This document shows positions 31,559-40,439 of a stretch of 64,000 nucleotides of DNA, piece after piece. Origin of the DNA: CAWAYR01 sp050250955 (lineage in GTDB: Bacteria; Acidobacteriota; Vicinamibacteria; Vicinamibacterales; UBA2999); NCBI GenBank assembly GCA_050250955.1, contig JBFWNR010000001.1:186001-250000 (forward strand). The letters are read 5' to 3'. The number at the start of each line of letters is the position of its first letter. The first letter of the stretch is position 1. The notes below the pieces were generated by a model. It saw only the letters and a list, made by a program, of their open reading frames with translations. It did not search any database and was not told the origin of the DNA. The position numbers and the translations under genes are program-made.

Positions 31559-33043
31559 TTCGGCGCGCCCTTGCCGCCGTCGCCGCCTGACTATGCGGCC
31601 GTCGCTGTGGCGCGGGCTGACTTGAACAGCAAGTTCTCCGAGGTTGCCAGCTCCGGTGGCATGTGGTCGCCTGCTCCGCTGCAACTCCTCAGCGAAGGCT
31701 CGCGCGAATCGCTCTCGCCAGATCGGGTCGCTCAAGCAGTCGCAACTTGTCTCGTGCAGGCGCCTAGCATCGCTCGGCTGCCGGAGCTCGAAGTGAATCG
31801 CCAGACGATGGCGATGAGCTTGGAGTGCCTCTGGGTAGTTTTGGGACTCGAGCGCCTTCATCTCTGCATCCGACGCCACTCTGAGCGCGCGCTCGAAGTC
31901 TCCAAGGGCTTTGTGCAGTCCTACTTGGAGCAGCTTGTTGAGCACGCTATTCTGCCCGATGCTGTATCGCCGACAGTAGGACTCGTTCCGCTCAGAGTAT
32001 CTCAATGCGGTGCGAAACATCGCCTCACGCCTGCCAGCTCCCGACTGCAGCTCGGCCTCAGCTGCAACAATGCAAGCAGCGTTGTGGTAGGTCGCGATCA
32101 AGTGGAAGACGTCTCCGTGGGCGAGAAAGAGGCGAGCGGCTTCTGACAAGGCGCGCATGGCGTCAGCCAGATTGCCTCGTGAACGCTCGACGAGTGACCG
32201 AAGACCGAGCAACTGACCGCGCAACCCGAACACCGCGTCGCCGACGACCAGTGCGTCAGCTGCCGACAGCCAGCGCTCCGTCGCATCGAGTTCGCGCCGT
32301 CTGTAGCAGATCCACGCGCGCTGGAGGGCACTCATGCCGAGTAGAAATTGCCGTAGGGGAATGTTCGCTTCCGACTGGAGCTCGGCCTCGGCCCTGGCGA
32401 TGAAGTGTTCAGCGCCCCTGTAGGATCCGGTCTCGCGCAACCGCCTGGCGGCCGCCAGATCTGCCAGAGCCGAGACTAGTGTGTCGGGCTCTGCCAGAGC
32501 GCCCAGCACCGGAAGATTGGACAGTGCTTCTCCAGGTTTGTCGAGGAAGTAGTTAGCACGCCAGATTGGTTCCGCAGCCTCAAGCCAACGGTAGAGACTC
32601 TCGGCCGTGGTGTGAGTCTGCACTGAGGTCAGCTCGCACGGCAGCTGCGCCAGCCGTCGTCGCGAATGACTGTCGACGATCGGTGAGCTGGATAGCCTGA
32701 ACGGCCCCCGCAACAGCTGGCCCCGGGGGGTCTCGACCAGTGCAGGAACGAACGCGTTGAGGCGTCGTACTTCTCTCCTGATCTGGGCCAGGAGACTGCG
32801 GCTCGTGTGCTTGCCCTTCCATTGGTCGAGCGCTGCAATCTCGGAGGGCGTCACCCACCCAAGACTGGAGGTTGTGGCTTCGATGCGGCGAGCCGTCAAG
32901 AGCAACAACAGAGCTGCTGCCTTTGGAGGCAGTCTCGAGCGACGTCGCCCATTTACCAGTTCAGTGGTCTCGACGTCGAAGCGGACGAGTGCGCGACTCG
33001 AACCTTTCCTGGAGTGTAAGCCAAGCGTAACAAGCATCGACAC
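31547..33043 (-). CDS. Winged-helix and TPR-like regulator (SARP/OmpR-type wHTH)
   Basis: Protein of 498 residues. Residues about 20-115 resemble an OmpR/SARP winged helix: FDVETTELVNGRRRSRLPP, then SLLAQIRREVRRLNAFVPAL as recognition helix and LVETPRGQLLRGPFRL as wing. Residues about 190-450 are helical and TPR-like (GAEHFIARAEAELQSEAN, DFERALRVASDAEMKALESQ). No phosphoacceptor or ATPase domain is present. The DNA is clearly AT-richer than the flanks, with relaxed third-base use, which suggests transfer. The last 25 residues, running into the GC-rich neighbour, are Arg-rich and may be an acquired tail. Confidence 0.7.
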   Translation of the reverse strand: MSMLVTLGLHSRKGSSRALVRFDVETTELVNGRRRSRLPPKAAALLLLLTARRIEATTSSLGWVTPSEIAALDQWKGKHTSRSLLAQIRREVRRLNAFVPALVETPRGQLLRGPFRLSSSPIVDSHSRRRLAQLPCELTSVQTHTTAESLYRWLEAAEPIWRANYFLDKPGEALSNLPVLGALAEPDTLVSALADLAAARRLRETGSYRGAEHFIARAEAELQSEANIPLRQFLLGMSALQRAWICYRRRELDATERWLSAADALVVGDAVFGLRGQLLGLRSLVERSRGNLADAMRALSEAARLFLAHGDVFHLIATYHNAACIVAAEAELQSGAGRREAMFRTALRYSERNESYCRRYSIGQNSVLNKLLQVGLHKALGDFERALRVASDAEMKALESQNYPEALQAHRHRLAIHFELRQPSDARRLHETSCDCLSDPIWRERFARAFAEELQRSRRPHATGAGNLGELAVQVSPRHSDGRIVRRRRRQGRAESRR

Positions 33044-33298
33044 CCCTCATACGCCCAGGTCACAGTGGCTCACGAGCGCGGTCGAATAGCTGCTACTCGA
33101 CTTGCGCACCACCAGCAACCGTAAGGCAAGCCAACCGAGACTGTAACAACTGTAAACGAGACCACTAAGGAGCGTCGCCAGAATGCTCGTAGACTTCCCT
33201 CCACAGAGCACGACGGGGATGCCCCGTCTCATCGTGCCGCCAACTGCGGCCAGGGTTTTCCTGCGCGCTGGGGCCGATTTCGCGCTGAAGGAGGATCG

Positions 33299-33718
33299 AT
33301 GCGTTCTCTGGTTGCAGTTGTCACAGTGGCGTCTCTTGCTACCCCTTCTCTCGCTGTCGCAAATGACTTGGCGAGTTCGGTCGCCAAGGCAGCAGCCCAC
33401 CTGGCCGCTGTCGAAGTTCAGGCACCGACGAATGCCAAGAACGAGCTCCTAGTTCCTGGGCTAGCCGTTCTAGGCGCCGGGACCCTCATTTTTCTTTACG
33501 GGCTCGTGCACGAGACTGGAGTGGAATGCACGACAAACGTAGCCGCGCTTTCTGCGAATTGTGGCACGACGCGGAGTACCGCAGTCATCATCACTGGAGC
33601 AGCCGTAATGGGTGCTGGCGGCTTCTTGATCTGGAAAGGAAACCGAGATCGGAGAGCGTTACCACAGATCCAACTGTCCCCTGGCCACCTTAGTTTGCGA
33701 CAGCACATCCGCTGGTAG
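33299..33718 (+). CDS. Small exported membrane protein
   Basis: Protein of 139 residues with a signal peptide (MRSLVAVVTVASLATPSLAVA). Two hydrophobic segments follow (LLVPGLAVLGAGTLIFLYGLV and AVIITGAAVMGAGGFLIW), separated by a loop with two Cys. No family is recognised. AAGGAGG lies five bases before the ATG, the best Shine-Dalgarno site seen in this region. It diverges from the winged-helix gene, 255 bases away, and shares its AT-richer composition. Confidence 0.75.
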   Translation: MRSLVAVVTVASLATPSLAVANDLASSVAKAAAHLAAVEVQAPTNAKNELLVPGLAVLGAGTLIFLYGLVHETGVECTTNVAALSANCGTTRSTAVIITGAAVMGAGGFLIWKGNRDRRALPQIQLSPGHLSLRQHIRW

Positions 33719-33737
33719 CTGCGTGTTGGAGGGGGCT

Positions 33738-34235
33738 GTGCGACACACCTTTGCTGCTTCGCTGGCCAAGCCTGATCAAGGAGGCGGCAGCCGGGCGCCA
33801 GCTCGGCCAGAGCTAGGCAGACGTAGCGAGCAGAAGAACCTGAGAAAGGCGGCGACCAGATTCGCTACAAGAAGTCTCGTCTCGATACTGGTGTTGTCGA
33901 CATTGGCCGGGAGCGTTTCCTGCGGGGGAGGCTCGAGTCCGACGGCGCCGTCGGGCGGCAGTGGCGGCGCGGCAGCTGTTACCGGGATCCTGCTCGGCGT
34001 CCCGCCATTGGCTCAGGCTAATTCGTTCTTCCAAGTGGCGGCCTTCGCACAGTACTCCAATTTCACGATGGCGGACGTAACGAGCAGCGCGACGTGGACA
34101 TCCTCGAACTCTCAGATCGCGGTGCTGTCAAACGTGGCGGGCCTGCCGGTCTTTCAGACCTTGCGCACTGGTTCCGTGACAATCACGGCGTCATTCAGCG
34201 GTCGGTCGGCGTCACAGGTAGTAGTCATACAGTGA
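33738..34235 (+). CDS. Putative lipoprotein with Big2-like Ig domain
   Basis: Protein of about 165 residues. A hydrophobic segment (LVSILVLSTLAGSVSC) ends in a possible lipobox Cys, followed by a GGGSSPTAPSGG linker. The rest resembles a bacterial Ig-like (Big2) domain: QYSNFTMADVTSSATWTSSN, then IAVLSNVAGL and GSVTITASFSG. The N-terminal 35 residues before the hydrophobic segment are unusually long. The GTG at 33738 has GGAGG five bases upstream; a GTG at 33723 is the alternative. Probably surface-anchored. Confidence 0.65.
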   Translation: MRHTFAASLAKPDQGGGSRAPARPELGRRSEQKNLRKAATRFATRSLVSILVLSTLAGSVSCGGGSSPTAPSGGSGGAAAVTGILLGVPPLAQANSFFQVAAFAQYSNFTMADVTSSATWTSSNSQIAVLSNVAGLPVFQTLRTGSVTITASFSGRSASQVVVIQ

Positions 34236-34257
34236 CACTCTCGCCGGCAAACGGGGC

Positions 34258-35331
34258 CTATGCGAGTGACCTCACAACGATGGCCAGCGCCACCGCCGTG
34301 AGCGCCGCCTGCAGCCACAGCTCGGTCGTGCCGCGCATGAAGACGAAGCCGAGGCCGGCCAGGCCGATCGCCGCGGCCAGCAGCCGCGGATAGAACTCCA
34401 CCACCGCCGGCTCGGCCGGCTTGGGCGGGGCCAACCGCCGGCCGGCGTCCACGATCGCGTTCGCGATGTCGCGGTCGGCGTCGCGGTCCAGCTCGAAGTA
34501 CTGGCCGCCGGCGCTCTCGGCAATGCGCATCAGCGAGGCGCGGTTGAGCCGCGAGATGGTGTGCGGCACCGGCGGCTCACCGGGCGGCTGCGGAATCGAC
34601 GGCAGGAAGTCGCCGGCCAGCGTGCCGACGCCGACCACGAAGATCGGCACCCGGGCGTCGCGGGTACGGTCGATCGACTTGGCCACCTGGCCGCTCCACG
34701 CCTCGCCGTCGGAGAGCATCACGAAGACGCGCGCGTTGGGCGACACCCCGTGCAGTTCCTCGTCCTTGTCGAGGATGCGCAGGCCCCAGGCCACGGCCTG
34801 CTCGAGGTCGGTGTTCCAGGTGGTGTCGTCCTCGAGCCGATACGGCGGCCGCGCGCCGAGGTGATCGAGGAAGAAGAACACGGTGTTGGGGTCGCGGGTG
34901 AGGCGGATCTGCGGCGTGGCGATGTGGGCGAAGGCGGCCAGCGCCATCCGGTCGTCGTCCCAGCTGAGCGCGTCGCCGAAGCGGCGCAGGAAGGTCATCG
35001 CCCGGGCCCAGCGGCCCCCGGCCACGTCCTGCACGTGCATCGACGCCGAGGCGTCGGCCAGGACCACCACGTCCACGCCGGCCCGGCCGAACGCCGTGGC
35101 GGTGCCACGTGGCCGCGCCACCGCCCCGAGCAGGCACGCTGCCGCCAGCACCAGGCACAGCCACGCCGGGAGCGCGCCGAGACGGCCGTGCCGCTCGCGC
35201 CACGGCGCTGAACGGGCCGCCCGCAGGACGCGAGCGTCGCGCCAGCGGCCGGCAGCACGCCACGCCCACAGCGCGGCCAGCACGGCCGGCACGGCCAGCA
35301 GCCACAGGGCGCCGGGCGCGGCGACGCTCAT
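34258..35331 (-). CDS. BatA/BatB-like VWA-domain membrane protein
   Basis: Protein of 357 residues, last gene of the MoxR operon. Two N-terminal membrane helices (WLLAVPAVLAALWAW and LPAWLCLVLAAACLLGAVA) precede a von Willebrand A domain with the metal-site motif VVVLADASASMHV (MIDAS DxSxS) and VMLSDGEAWSG. Two C-terminal helices end the chain. Bat-type proteins act in the inner membrane, with stress tolerance suggested in other bacteria. It begins six bases after the previous stop. Confidence 0.9.
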   Translation of the reverse strand: MSVAAPGALWLLAVPAVLAALWAWRAAGRWRDARVLRAARSAPWRERHGRLGALPAWLCLVLAAACLLGAVARPRGTATAFGRAGVDVVVLADASASMHVQDVAGGRWARAMTFLRRFGDALSWDDDRMALAAFAHIATPQIRLTRDPNTVFFFLDHLGARPPYRLEDDTTWNTDLEQAVAWGLRILDKDEELHGVSPNARVFVMLSDGEAWSGQVAKSIDRTRDARVPIFVVGVGTLAGDFLPSIPQPPGEPPVPHTISRLNRASLMRIAESAGGQYFELDRDADRDIANAIVDAGRRLAPPKPAEPAVVEFYPRLLAAAIGLAGLGFVFMRGTTELWLQAALTAVALAIVVRSLA

Positions 35332-35337
35332 CGTCGA

Positions 35338-36021
35338 TCAGCCCTTGCGCTTCAGCCGGCTGCCCGGCGTCGGTTCGGGCTGGGCTTCACGGTCGCCGAA
35401 GTCCATCGGCGCGATGGTCTCGAAGTCCTCGGCCTTCACCTCGGGCGGCGGCGCGCCGGGCACGCCGTGCACCGACAGCGCCTGCGGCGGATCCTCGACG
35501 CCGGGGGTGTCGGGGGCCGCACGGCCGCGGGCCGGCGGCCGGGTGCGGGCGAGGACGTCGCGGGCCCGGGCCACGAACTCGTAGTTCCAGGCCGCATCGG
35601 CGTGGCCCGGCGCCGCCTTGAGCACGGCGTCGTAGGCCTGGAGGACCGGGTCGAGCCGGGCGGCCGCCGCGGCGCCGACGCCGCCGTCGCGGCGGGCCAG
35701 CCGGTAGGCGGCGTTGGCAGCCGTGAACATCACCGCCGGATCGGGATCGCCGCCGCGGGTGCGGACCAGGTCGTCGAAGCGGCGCTGCCAGTAGTCGTGC
35801 GTGGCCTGCAGGCCCGGACCGGGGTCGTCGCCCCGCCAGGACGCCGGCAGCCAGCGCATCCATCCCGACGTGGCCGCCGGGACCGTGATCCCGGCATCGA
35901 GCGCGGCCACGGCCCGCCACGCGTCGGCGGTGGCGTCGGCACGCGCCGCCTCCCGCCACGTCCACACACCGGTCAGGGCCAGGACCGCGGCCAGCACCAC
36001 CCGTCCCATCACCGTCGTCAT
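35338..36021 (-). CDS. BatC-like TPR membrane-anchored protein
   Basis: Protein of 227 residues with an N-terminal anchor (VVLAAVLALTGVWTW). The middle has TPR-like helices (FTAANAAYRLARRDGG, LDPVLQAYDAVLKAAPGHADAAWNYEF). The Pro-rich C-terminal tail ends in RLKRKG. It lies between two VWA genes, the place taken by TPR protein BatC in Bat operons, which supports the call. The ATG at 36021 has GAGGA upstream. Confidence 0.78.
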   Translation of the reverse strand: MTTVMGRVVLAAVLALTGVWTWREAARADATADAWRAVAALDAGITVPAATSGWMRWLPASWRGDDPGPGLQATHDYWQRRFDDLVRTRGGDPDPAVMFTAANAAYRLARRDGGVGAAAAARLDPVLQAYDAVLKAAPGHADAAWNYEFVARARDVLARTRPPARGRAAPDTPGVEDPPQALSVHGVPGAPPPEVKAEDFETIAPMDFGDREAQPEPTPGSRLKRKG

Positions 36022-36031
36022 CGAACGTTCC

Positions 36032-37129
36032 TCATGGATAGCTCGCAAAGATCGGCACGGCCAACCGCAGCGTCGCCGCGAGCAGCCAGCAGGCGGCGGC
36101 ACCGAGCGCCCACAGCGCAAAGCGCGGCTCCCGGCTCGTGTACTGCGTGACCTGGATCGCGCCGACGGCGGCCCGATCGATGTCGTTCACGGCGGCGAGC
36201 AGCGTCTGCTCGTCGCGGGCCACGTAGTAGCGCCCACCGGTCTTCTCCACCGCCGCCTGCCACTGGGCGTCGGGGATGCCCTCGCCGAAGCCCTTCTGGT
36301 AATTGGTGCGGACGAAGTAGAGCGGGATGTGGTTGACCACCGCGGCCTCGAGGATGTCGTCGAGACTGCGGCCGTGGACCAGCGAGGTGGTGTCCTCGCC
36401 GTCGGTGAAGATCACCATCAGGTTGCCCGACGCCTCGAGGAACTGGAATGCCTTGAAGATCTCGATGCTCTGCTCGAGGGCGCTGGCGATGACCGTGCCG
36501 GGGTCGGGGAACAGCGAGTACTCGATCGGGTCGCCGATGAGCGCGATGCTGAGCAGCAGGTTGTCGTAATCGCTCGTGAACGGCGTGATCACGTAGGCAC
36601 GGTCGCCGAACTCGACCAGCGCCATCAGGTCGCGATACTTGCTGGTCCGGCGCAGCTCGACGAACCGCCGGGCCGCGGCCACCGTGGTGAAGAAGGCCGG
36701 CTCGGTGGCGGCGCGGGTATTGAGTGTCGCCGCGGTGAACGACGTCTGCATGCTGTCCGAGGCGTCGATCATCAGGGCGATGCGGCGGCCGGGATACGAC
36801 ATCGTCTGGCTGACGAGCGAGGTGTAGGGGTCGGCGAGGGCCAGCAGGGCCAGCGGCAGGCCGGCGGCGGCGAGGACCACCGGCGCGTGACGGATCCACG
36901 CCAGCCGCGAGCCGCGGATCGGCGCCAGCAGCGCCGGCACCGTCACCGCATCGCGCTCGACGCGGCGGCCGCCGAGCAGCCGCACGGCCAGGACCACCAG
37001 CGCCACGCCGGCCAGCGCGGCGGCGGCCAGCAGCGGGACGTCACGCGAGGCGAACGACACGCCGTCCGCCACGGCCCGCCAGTCGGCCGCCAGCGCCGCG
37101 GCCAGGTCGCGAAGCGGCGCGAGATCCAT
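36032..37129 (-). CDS. BatA/BatB-like VWA-domain membrane protein
   Basis: Protein of 365 residues. Two N-terminal hydrophobic segments (VPLLAAAALAGVALVVLAV and APVVLAAAGLPLALLALA) lead to a VWA domain with MIDAS motif ALMIDASDSMQTS and MVIFTDGEDTTS, and a C-terminal helix near FALWALGAAACWLL. Paired with the second VWA gene downstream. The ATG overlaps the stop of the BatD-like gene (TGATG), so translation is coupled. Confidence 0.9.
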   Translation of the reverse strand: MDLAPLRDLAAALAADWRAVADGVSFASRDVPLLAAAALAGVALVVLAVRLLGGRRVERDAVTVPALLAPIRGSRLAWIRHAPVVLAAAGLPLALLALADPYTSLVSQTMSYPGRRIALMIDASDSMQTSFTAATLNTRAATEPAFFTTVAAARRFVELRRTSKYRDLMALVEFGDRAYVITPFTSDYDNLLLSIALIGDPIEYSLFPDPGTVIASALEQSIEIFKAFQFLEASGNLMVIFTDGEDTTSLVHGRSLDDILEAAVVNHIPLYFVRTNYQKGFGEGIPDAQWQAAVEKTGGRYYVARDEQTLLAAVNDIDRAAVGAIQVTQYTSREPRFALWALGAAACWLLAATLRLAVPIFASYP

Positions 37130-38349
37130 CACGGTTCCCGAGGCGGTGCGGGTGGCGGCACGGTGTCCCGCCGTCCCCAGCGACGTTGGCGAGCCAGGGC
37201 GGCGGCGGCCTCCCGGGCCTGGCGCAGGAGCTCGGCGAGATCGGACTGCCCGGCCGGCGTCCCGGCGCCGTAGGCGGCGCGCGCCATCGTGGCGAGGCTG
37301 TCGCGCAACTGCTCGAGCCGGGCCCGCAGGGCGGACGAGGCGTCGGCAGGCAGCGCCTCCAGGGCACGTTCCACCGACGCCGCGGTGGCGCTTGCAGTCA
37401 CGGCCACCCGGCGACGGCGCCAGCCGCCGACGGCGACCAGGCGCCCCTCGGGAACGCCGGCACCGGCGGCCAGCGGCATCTGGCGCACCTCGAGGCCCGC
37501 CGCACTCGCGGCGATGATCCGGACGGCGCGCTGGGCCTCGGCCAGGGCCTCGCTGTCGAGCTCGCCGGTGGGGTGTCGGTCGATGAGCGCGCCGAGGTGG
37601 CCGGCGGCCGCGCGCAGCACGACAGCGTCGGACAGTCCGGCCGCGGACCGCACCTGCCCGTGGCGCAGCTGCGCCAGCGCGCCGGGCACAGCGCTCACCG
37701 CGGCGATGACGGCCAGCACGGCAAGCAGCAGCGCGGCGACACGCAGCCCGGCGGCGCGAAAACGCCAGGCGTCGATACTGGCCAGCGAGGCGTCGCCGGC
37801 ATCGCGGATGTCGGTGGCGTCGGCGGGCACCTGTGAGACGACGCGGAAGACCAGCTGCGGCATCAGGTGCACGAGGTCGCGGCCGGCGAGGGTGGATCCG
37901 GCCCCGACGCGGCTCTCCACGCGGTAGGGGATCGACAGCGGCGGCAGCTTGACGTCGCGGCCGATGACGTCGGGATCGATGAGGCGCAGCCGGTAGCGGT
38001 ACTCGAAGAGCCGGCGGTCCGCGCGGCGCAGATCCGGCGGGTGATCGCCGCCGACGATCTCGAAGGGCGCCAGCTGGATCGCCGCCACCGTCAGGCGCGA
38101 CTCGTCGGGCACGGCCCGCAGATCGTCGCGCTCGAGCGCGGCGCACGTCAGGGCGACCTCTACCACCTCGCCGAGACGGATGGCACCGGCGTCGCTGCGC
38201 CACCAGCACTGGAAGGGGGCGCTCTCGGACGGCGACGGAGGCACCGGGGCCGGCGATTGGGCGGCGGCGACCGCGGCGGCCGCGAGGACGACGACGGCGG
38301 ACGTGACGGCAGCTCTGAGGAGCTGCCCTGCGGGTGGTCGCGGCCTCAT
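37129..38349 (-). CDS. BatD-like exported membrane protein
   Basis: Protein of 406 residues. The signal peptide is VVVLAAAAVAAAQ. Beta-rich periplasmic domains follow (LGEVVEVALTCAALERDDL, FEYRYRLRLIDPDVIG), then a membrane helix near 210-230 (VAALLLAVLAVIAAVSAV) and a helical cytoplasmic end rich in Ala, Leu and Arg. This fits BatD loosely. The ATG overlaps the DUF58 stop (ATGA), fixing the start. Residues about 6-15 are encoded by a copy of a dispersed palindromic repeat. Confidence 0.78.
   Translation of the reverse strand: MRPRPPAGQLLRAAVTSAVVVLAAAAVAAAQSPAPVPPSPSESAPFQCWWRSDAGAIRLGEVVEVALTCAALERDDLRAVPDESRLTVAAIQLAPFEIVGGDHPPDLRRADRRLFEYRYRLRLIDPDVIGRDVKLPPLSIPYRVESRVGAGSTLAGRDLVHLMPQLVFRVVSQVPADATDIRDAGDASLASIDAWRFRAAGLRVAALLLAVLAVIAAVSAVPGALAQLRHGQVRSAAGLSDAVVLRAAAGHLGALIDRHPTGELDSEALAEAQRAVRIIAASAAGLEVRQMPLAAGAGVPEGRLVAVGGWRRRRVAVTASATAASVERALEALPADASSALRARLEQLRDSLATMARAAYGAGTPAGQSDLAELLRQAREAAAALARQRRWGRRDTVPPPAPPREP
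38305..38334 (-). repeat. REP-like palindrome inside coding sequence
   Basis: Read on the minus strand, this copy differs at three of 30 positions from the one at 20171-20200. Its core GGCAGCTCCTCAGAGCTGCC is palindromic. It lies within the first codons of the BatD-like gene, before the signal-peptide core. Confidence 0.7.
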
Positions 38350-39269
38350 CGGGTCACCCGTCGCAGCCGGCGTTCGGCGACGAACTCGGCCAGGGCCAGC
38401 TCGCCGTCCCGCTCGTCGGCGCCCAGGACCACGACGTCGAGGTCGGCGTCACGGCACGCCCGCGCCACGGTCTGCTGCCACGCCGCGGCCTGGGCGGCCA
38501 GGCGTCGATAGGTGCGTCGTGAGACGACGCGGGCCGCGCCGCCCTCGGCGTCGTGCAGCGTGATCCAGCCGGCCGACAGGTCCGGCAGGTGGAAGGCCCA
38601 GGCGCTGTCGACCAGCACGACGACGACGTCGTGCGCGGCGTTGACCAGCGCCAGCTCACCGACGACGTCGAGCGCATCGTCGAAGAGGAAGTCCGAGATG
38701 ACCGGCACCAGGGCGGCCGTGCGGAGGCTGCCGGCGATTGCGGCGCTGACGCCGACGCCGCCGGCGACCGGCTGCATGCCGCGGCGGGATTCGTAGGCCT
38801 CCAGGCAGTGCACGACGTGGCCGCGACCGGTGCGCGGCGCCACTCCGGCCACGGCGGCGAAGCCGCGCTCGAAGGTGAGCAGGCCGAAGCGGTCCTGGAA
38901 GAACGCCGCCGACAGTCCGATCGTCGCCACGGCGCGGGCCACCACCGCGGCCACCGGGGTGCCGCCGGCACCGCAGCGCGTCGACAGCGACGCGTCGGCG
39001 ACGGCCAGGACCGTGGCGGTGCTCGGCTGATCGAACTCGCGCACGACCAGCGGCGCGAAGTTGGTGAGCGACGACTGGGCCCAGTCGATCGCCGAAAAGC
39101 GGTCGCCGGCCTGCCAGTCGCGCAGGCCGACGAAGTCGAAGCCGGTGCCGTCGGCCCGGCTGCGGTGGTCGCCGGTCGTCCCCCCGGCGAGGCGCCGCAG
39201 GATCAGCAGCTCGATCGTGGCGATCTGGTTGAGATCGACGAGCCCGGTGACCGCCGGCGCGTGGATCAT
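38346..39269 (-). CDS. DUF58-family protein
   Basis: Protein of 307 residues. The DUF58 motif is seen at GTGFDFVGLRDWQAGDRFSA followed by IDWAQSS, with LVVREFDQPSTATVLAVADAS leading into a VWA-like fold. Such proteins are paired with MoxR ATPases and usually act at the membrane face, although no membrane helix is visible here. It overlaps moxR by four bases (ATGA) and the BatD-like gene by four bases. Confidence 0.9.
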   Translation of the reverse strand: MIHAPAVTGLVDLNQIATIELLILRRLAGGTTGDHRSRADGTGFDFVGLRDWQAGDRFSAIDWAQSSLTNFAPLVVREFDQPSTATVLAVADASLSTRCGAGGTPVAAVVARAVATIGLSAAFFQDRFGLLTFERGFAAVAGVAPRTGRGHVVHCLEAYESRRGMQPVAGGVGVSAAIAGSLRTAALVPVISDFLFDDALDVVGELALVNAAHDVVVVLVDSAWAFHLPDLSAGWITLHDAEGGAARVVSRRTYRRLAAQAAAWQQTVARACRDADLDVVVLGADERDGELALAEFVAERRLRRVTR

Positions 39270-40306
39270 GGGATGGGCACCTCGGCGACGACGTCGGCGA
39301 TGACCTGCTCGGTGGTGAGGCCGTGCGCGGCGGCGTGCGGCCCCAGCCAGATGCGGTGGCCGAGCACGAACGGGGCCAGGGCCTGGATGTCCTCGGGGTA
39401 GACCTCGTCGCGACCGCCCTGGAGCAGCGCCCACGCCTTGGCCAGCCGGCTCCAGCAGATGATGGCGCGCGGCGAGGCGCCAAGGTCGACGCCGCGTTCG
39501 ACCAGCGCCGACGGCGAGTGCTGGTGCCAGTCGGTGTCGGGATCGGCCGGCCGGGTCGCGCCGACCAGCCGCTGCACGTAGCGCCCCAGCGACTTGTGCA
39601 GGAACACCCGATCGCCGATGACGCCGCGCAGCTGGATGATGCGCTGCTTCGACAGCAGGGGGCGCAAGGTCATGTGCTTGAAGTCGAAGTCGACCAGCTT
39701 CTCTTCCTCGGCGGCCGGCAGGTAGCCGATCTGCACCATCGCCGCGAAGCGGTCGGTGGCGGCTTCCGACAGCGGAAAGGTGCCCTGGCCCAGCTCCACC
39801 GGGTTCATGGTGGCGATGGCGAAGCTGAACGCCGGCAGGTCGTAGGTGTCCTTGCCGACGGTGATGCTGCGGTCCTGGAGCCCCTCGAGGAAGGCGCTCT
39901 GGCTCTTGAGCGGAATCCGGTTGATCTCGTCGAGCAGGATGACCTCGGCCGACGCCATCGGCCCGAACTCGGTGACCAGCTGGCCGGTTGCCGGGTTGAT
40001 CATCTGGAAGCCGACCACCTCGGTCGGCTGCAGATCGGCGCGGCCCTGGATGCGCGCGAACCGGGCGTCGCTGATCGCCGCCAGGATCACCCCGAAGAAG
40101 GTCTTGCCGACGCCGGGCACGCCGCGCAGCAGCAGGTTGCCGGCGTTGACCTGGCGCTCGGACCGCTTGTCGTAGGTGGTCGGGATCTCGGACAGCAGGA
40201 CGACGTTGGCCACCGCCTTGGCGGTGTCGTAACCCACCAGGGCGCGGCTGCCCTCGGCGAGCACGGCGTGGTGGAAGTCGAGAGCCTCCTGGAGGTCGGC
40301 GTGCAT
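39266..40306 (-). CDS. MoxR-family AAA+ ATPase
   Basis: AAA+ chaperone-like ATPase of 346 residues. Walker A is LLRGVPGVGKTFFG near 59-72, Walker B is VILLDEINRIPLKSQ, and sensor segments appear at AIATMNPVELGQGTFPL and SEAATDRF. MoxR proteins remodel or activate VWA-domain partners, which follow in the same operon. First gene of the leftward six-gene unit; its promoter should lie in 40307-40377. Confidence 0.93.
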   Translation of the reverse strand: MHADLQEALDFHHAVLAEGSRALVGYDTAKAVANVVLLSEIPTTYDKRSERQVNAGNLLLRGVPGVGKTFFGVILAAISDARFARIQGRADLQPTEVVGFQMINPATGQLVTEFGPMASAEVILLDEINRIPLKSQSAFLEGLQDRSITVGKDTYDLPAFSFAIATMNPVELGQGTFPLSEAATDRFAAMVQIGYLPAAEEEKLVDFDFKHMTLRPLLSKQRIIQLRGVIGDRVFLHKSLGRYVQRLVGATRPADPDTDWHQHSPSALVERGVDLGASPRAIICWSRLAKAWALLQGGRDEVYPEDIQALAPFVLGHRIWLGPHAAAHGLTTEQVIADVVAEVPIP

Positions 40307-40377
40307 GCGGGCGGGGTGGAGCGGAAATGCTACCTCAGGCCGCCGGCTTCACCGCACCGGCCCCGCACGGCCGGGCC

Positions 40378-40412
40378 CGAAAAAGAAACGGCCGCGGAAC
40401 ACCCGCGGCCGT
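40378..40412 (-). terminator. Intrinsic terminator of lpxC
   Basis: On the minus strand a perfect ten-base stem ACGGCCGCGG/CCGCGGCCGT (40388-40397 with 40403-40412) and five-base loop are followed at once by the tract TTTCTTTTTC. This is a textbook Rho-independent terminator, 28 bases past the lpxC stop. Confidence 0.9.
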
Positions 40413-40439
40413 GGGACATGGAGGCTGAGACGCGGTCGG

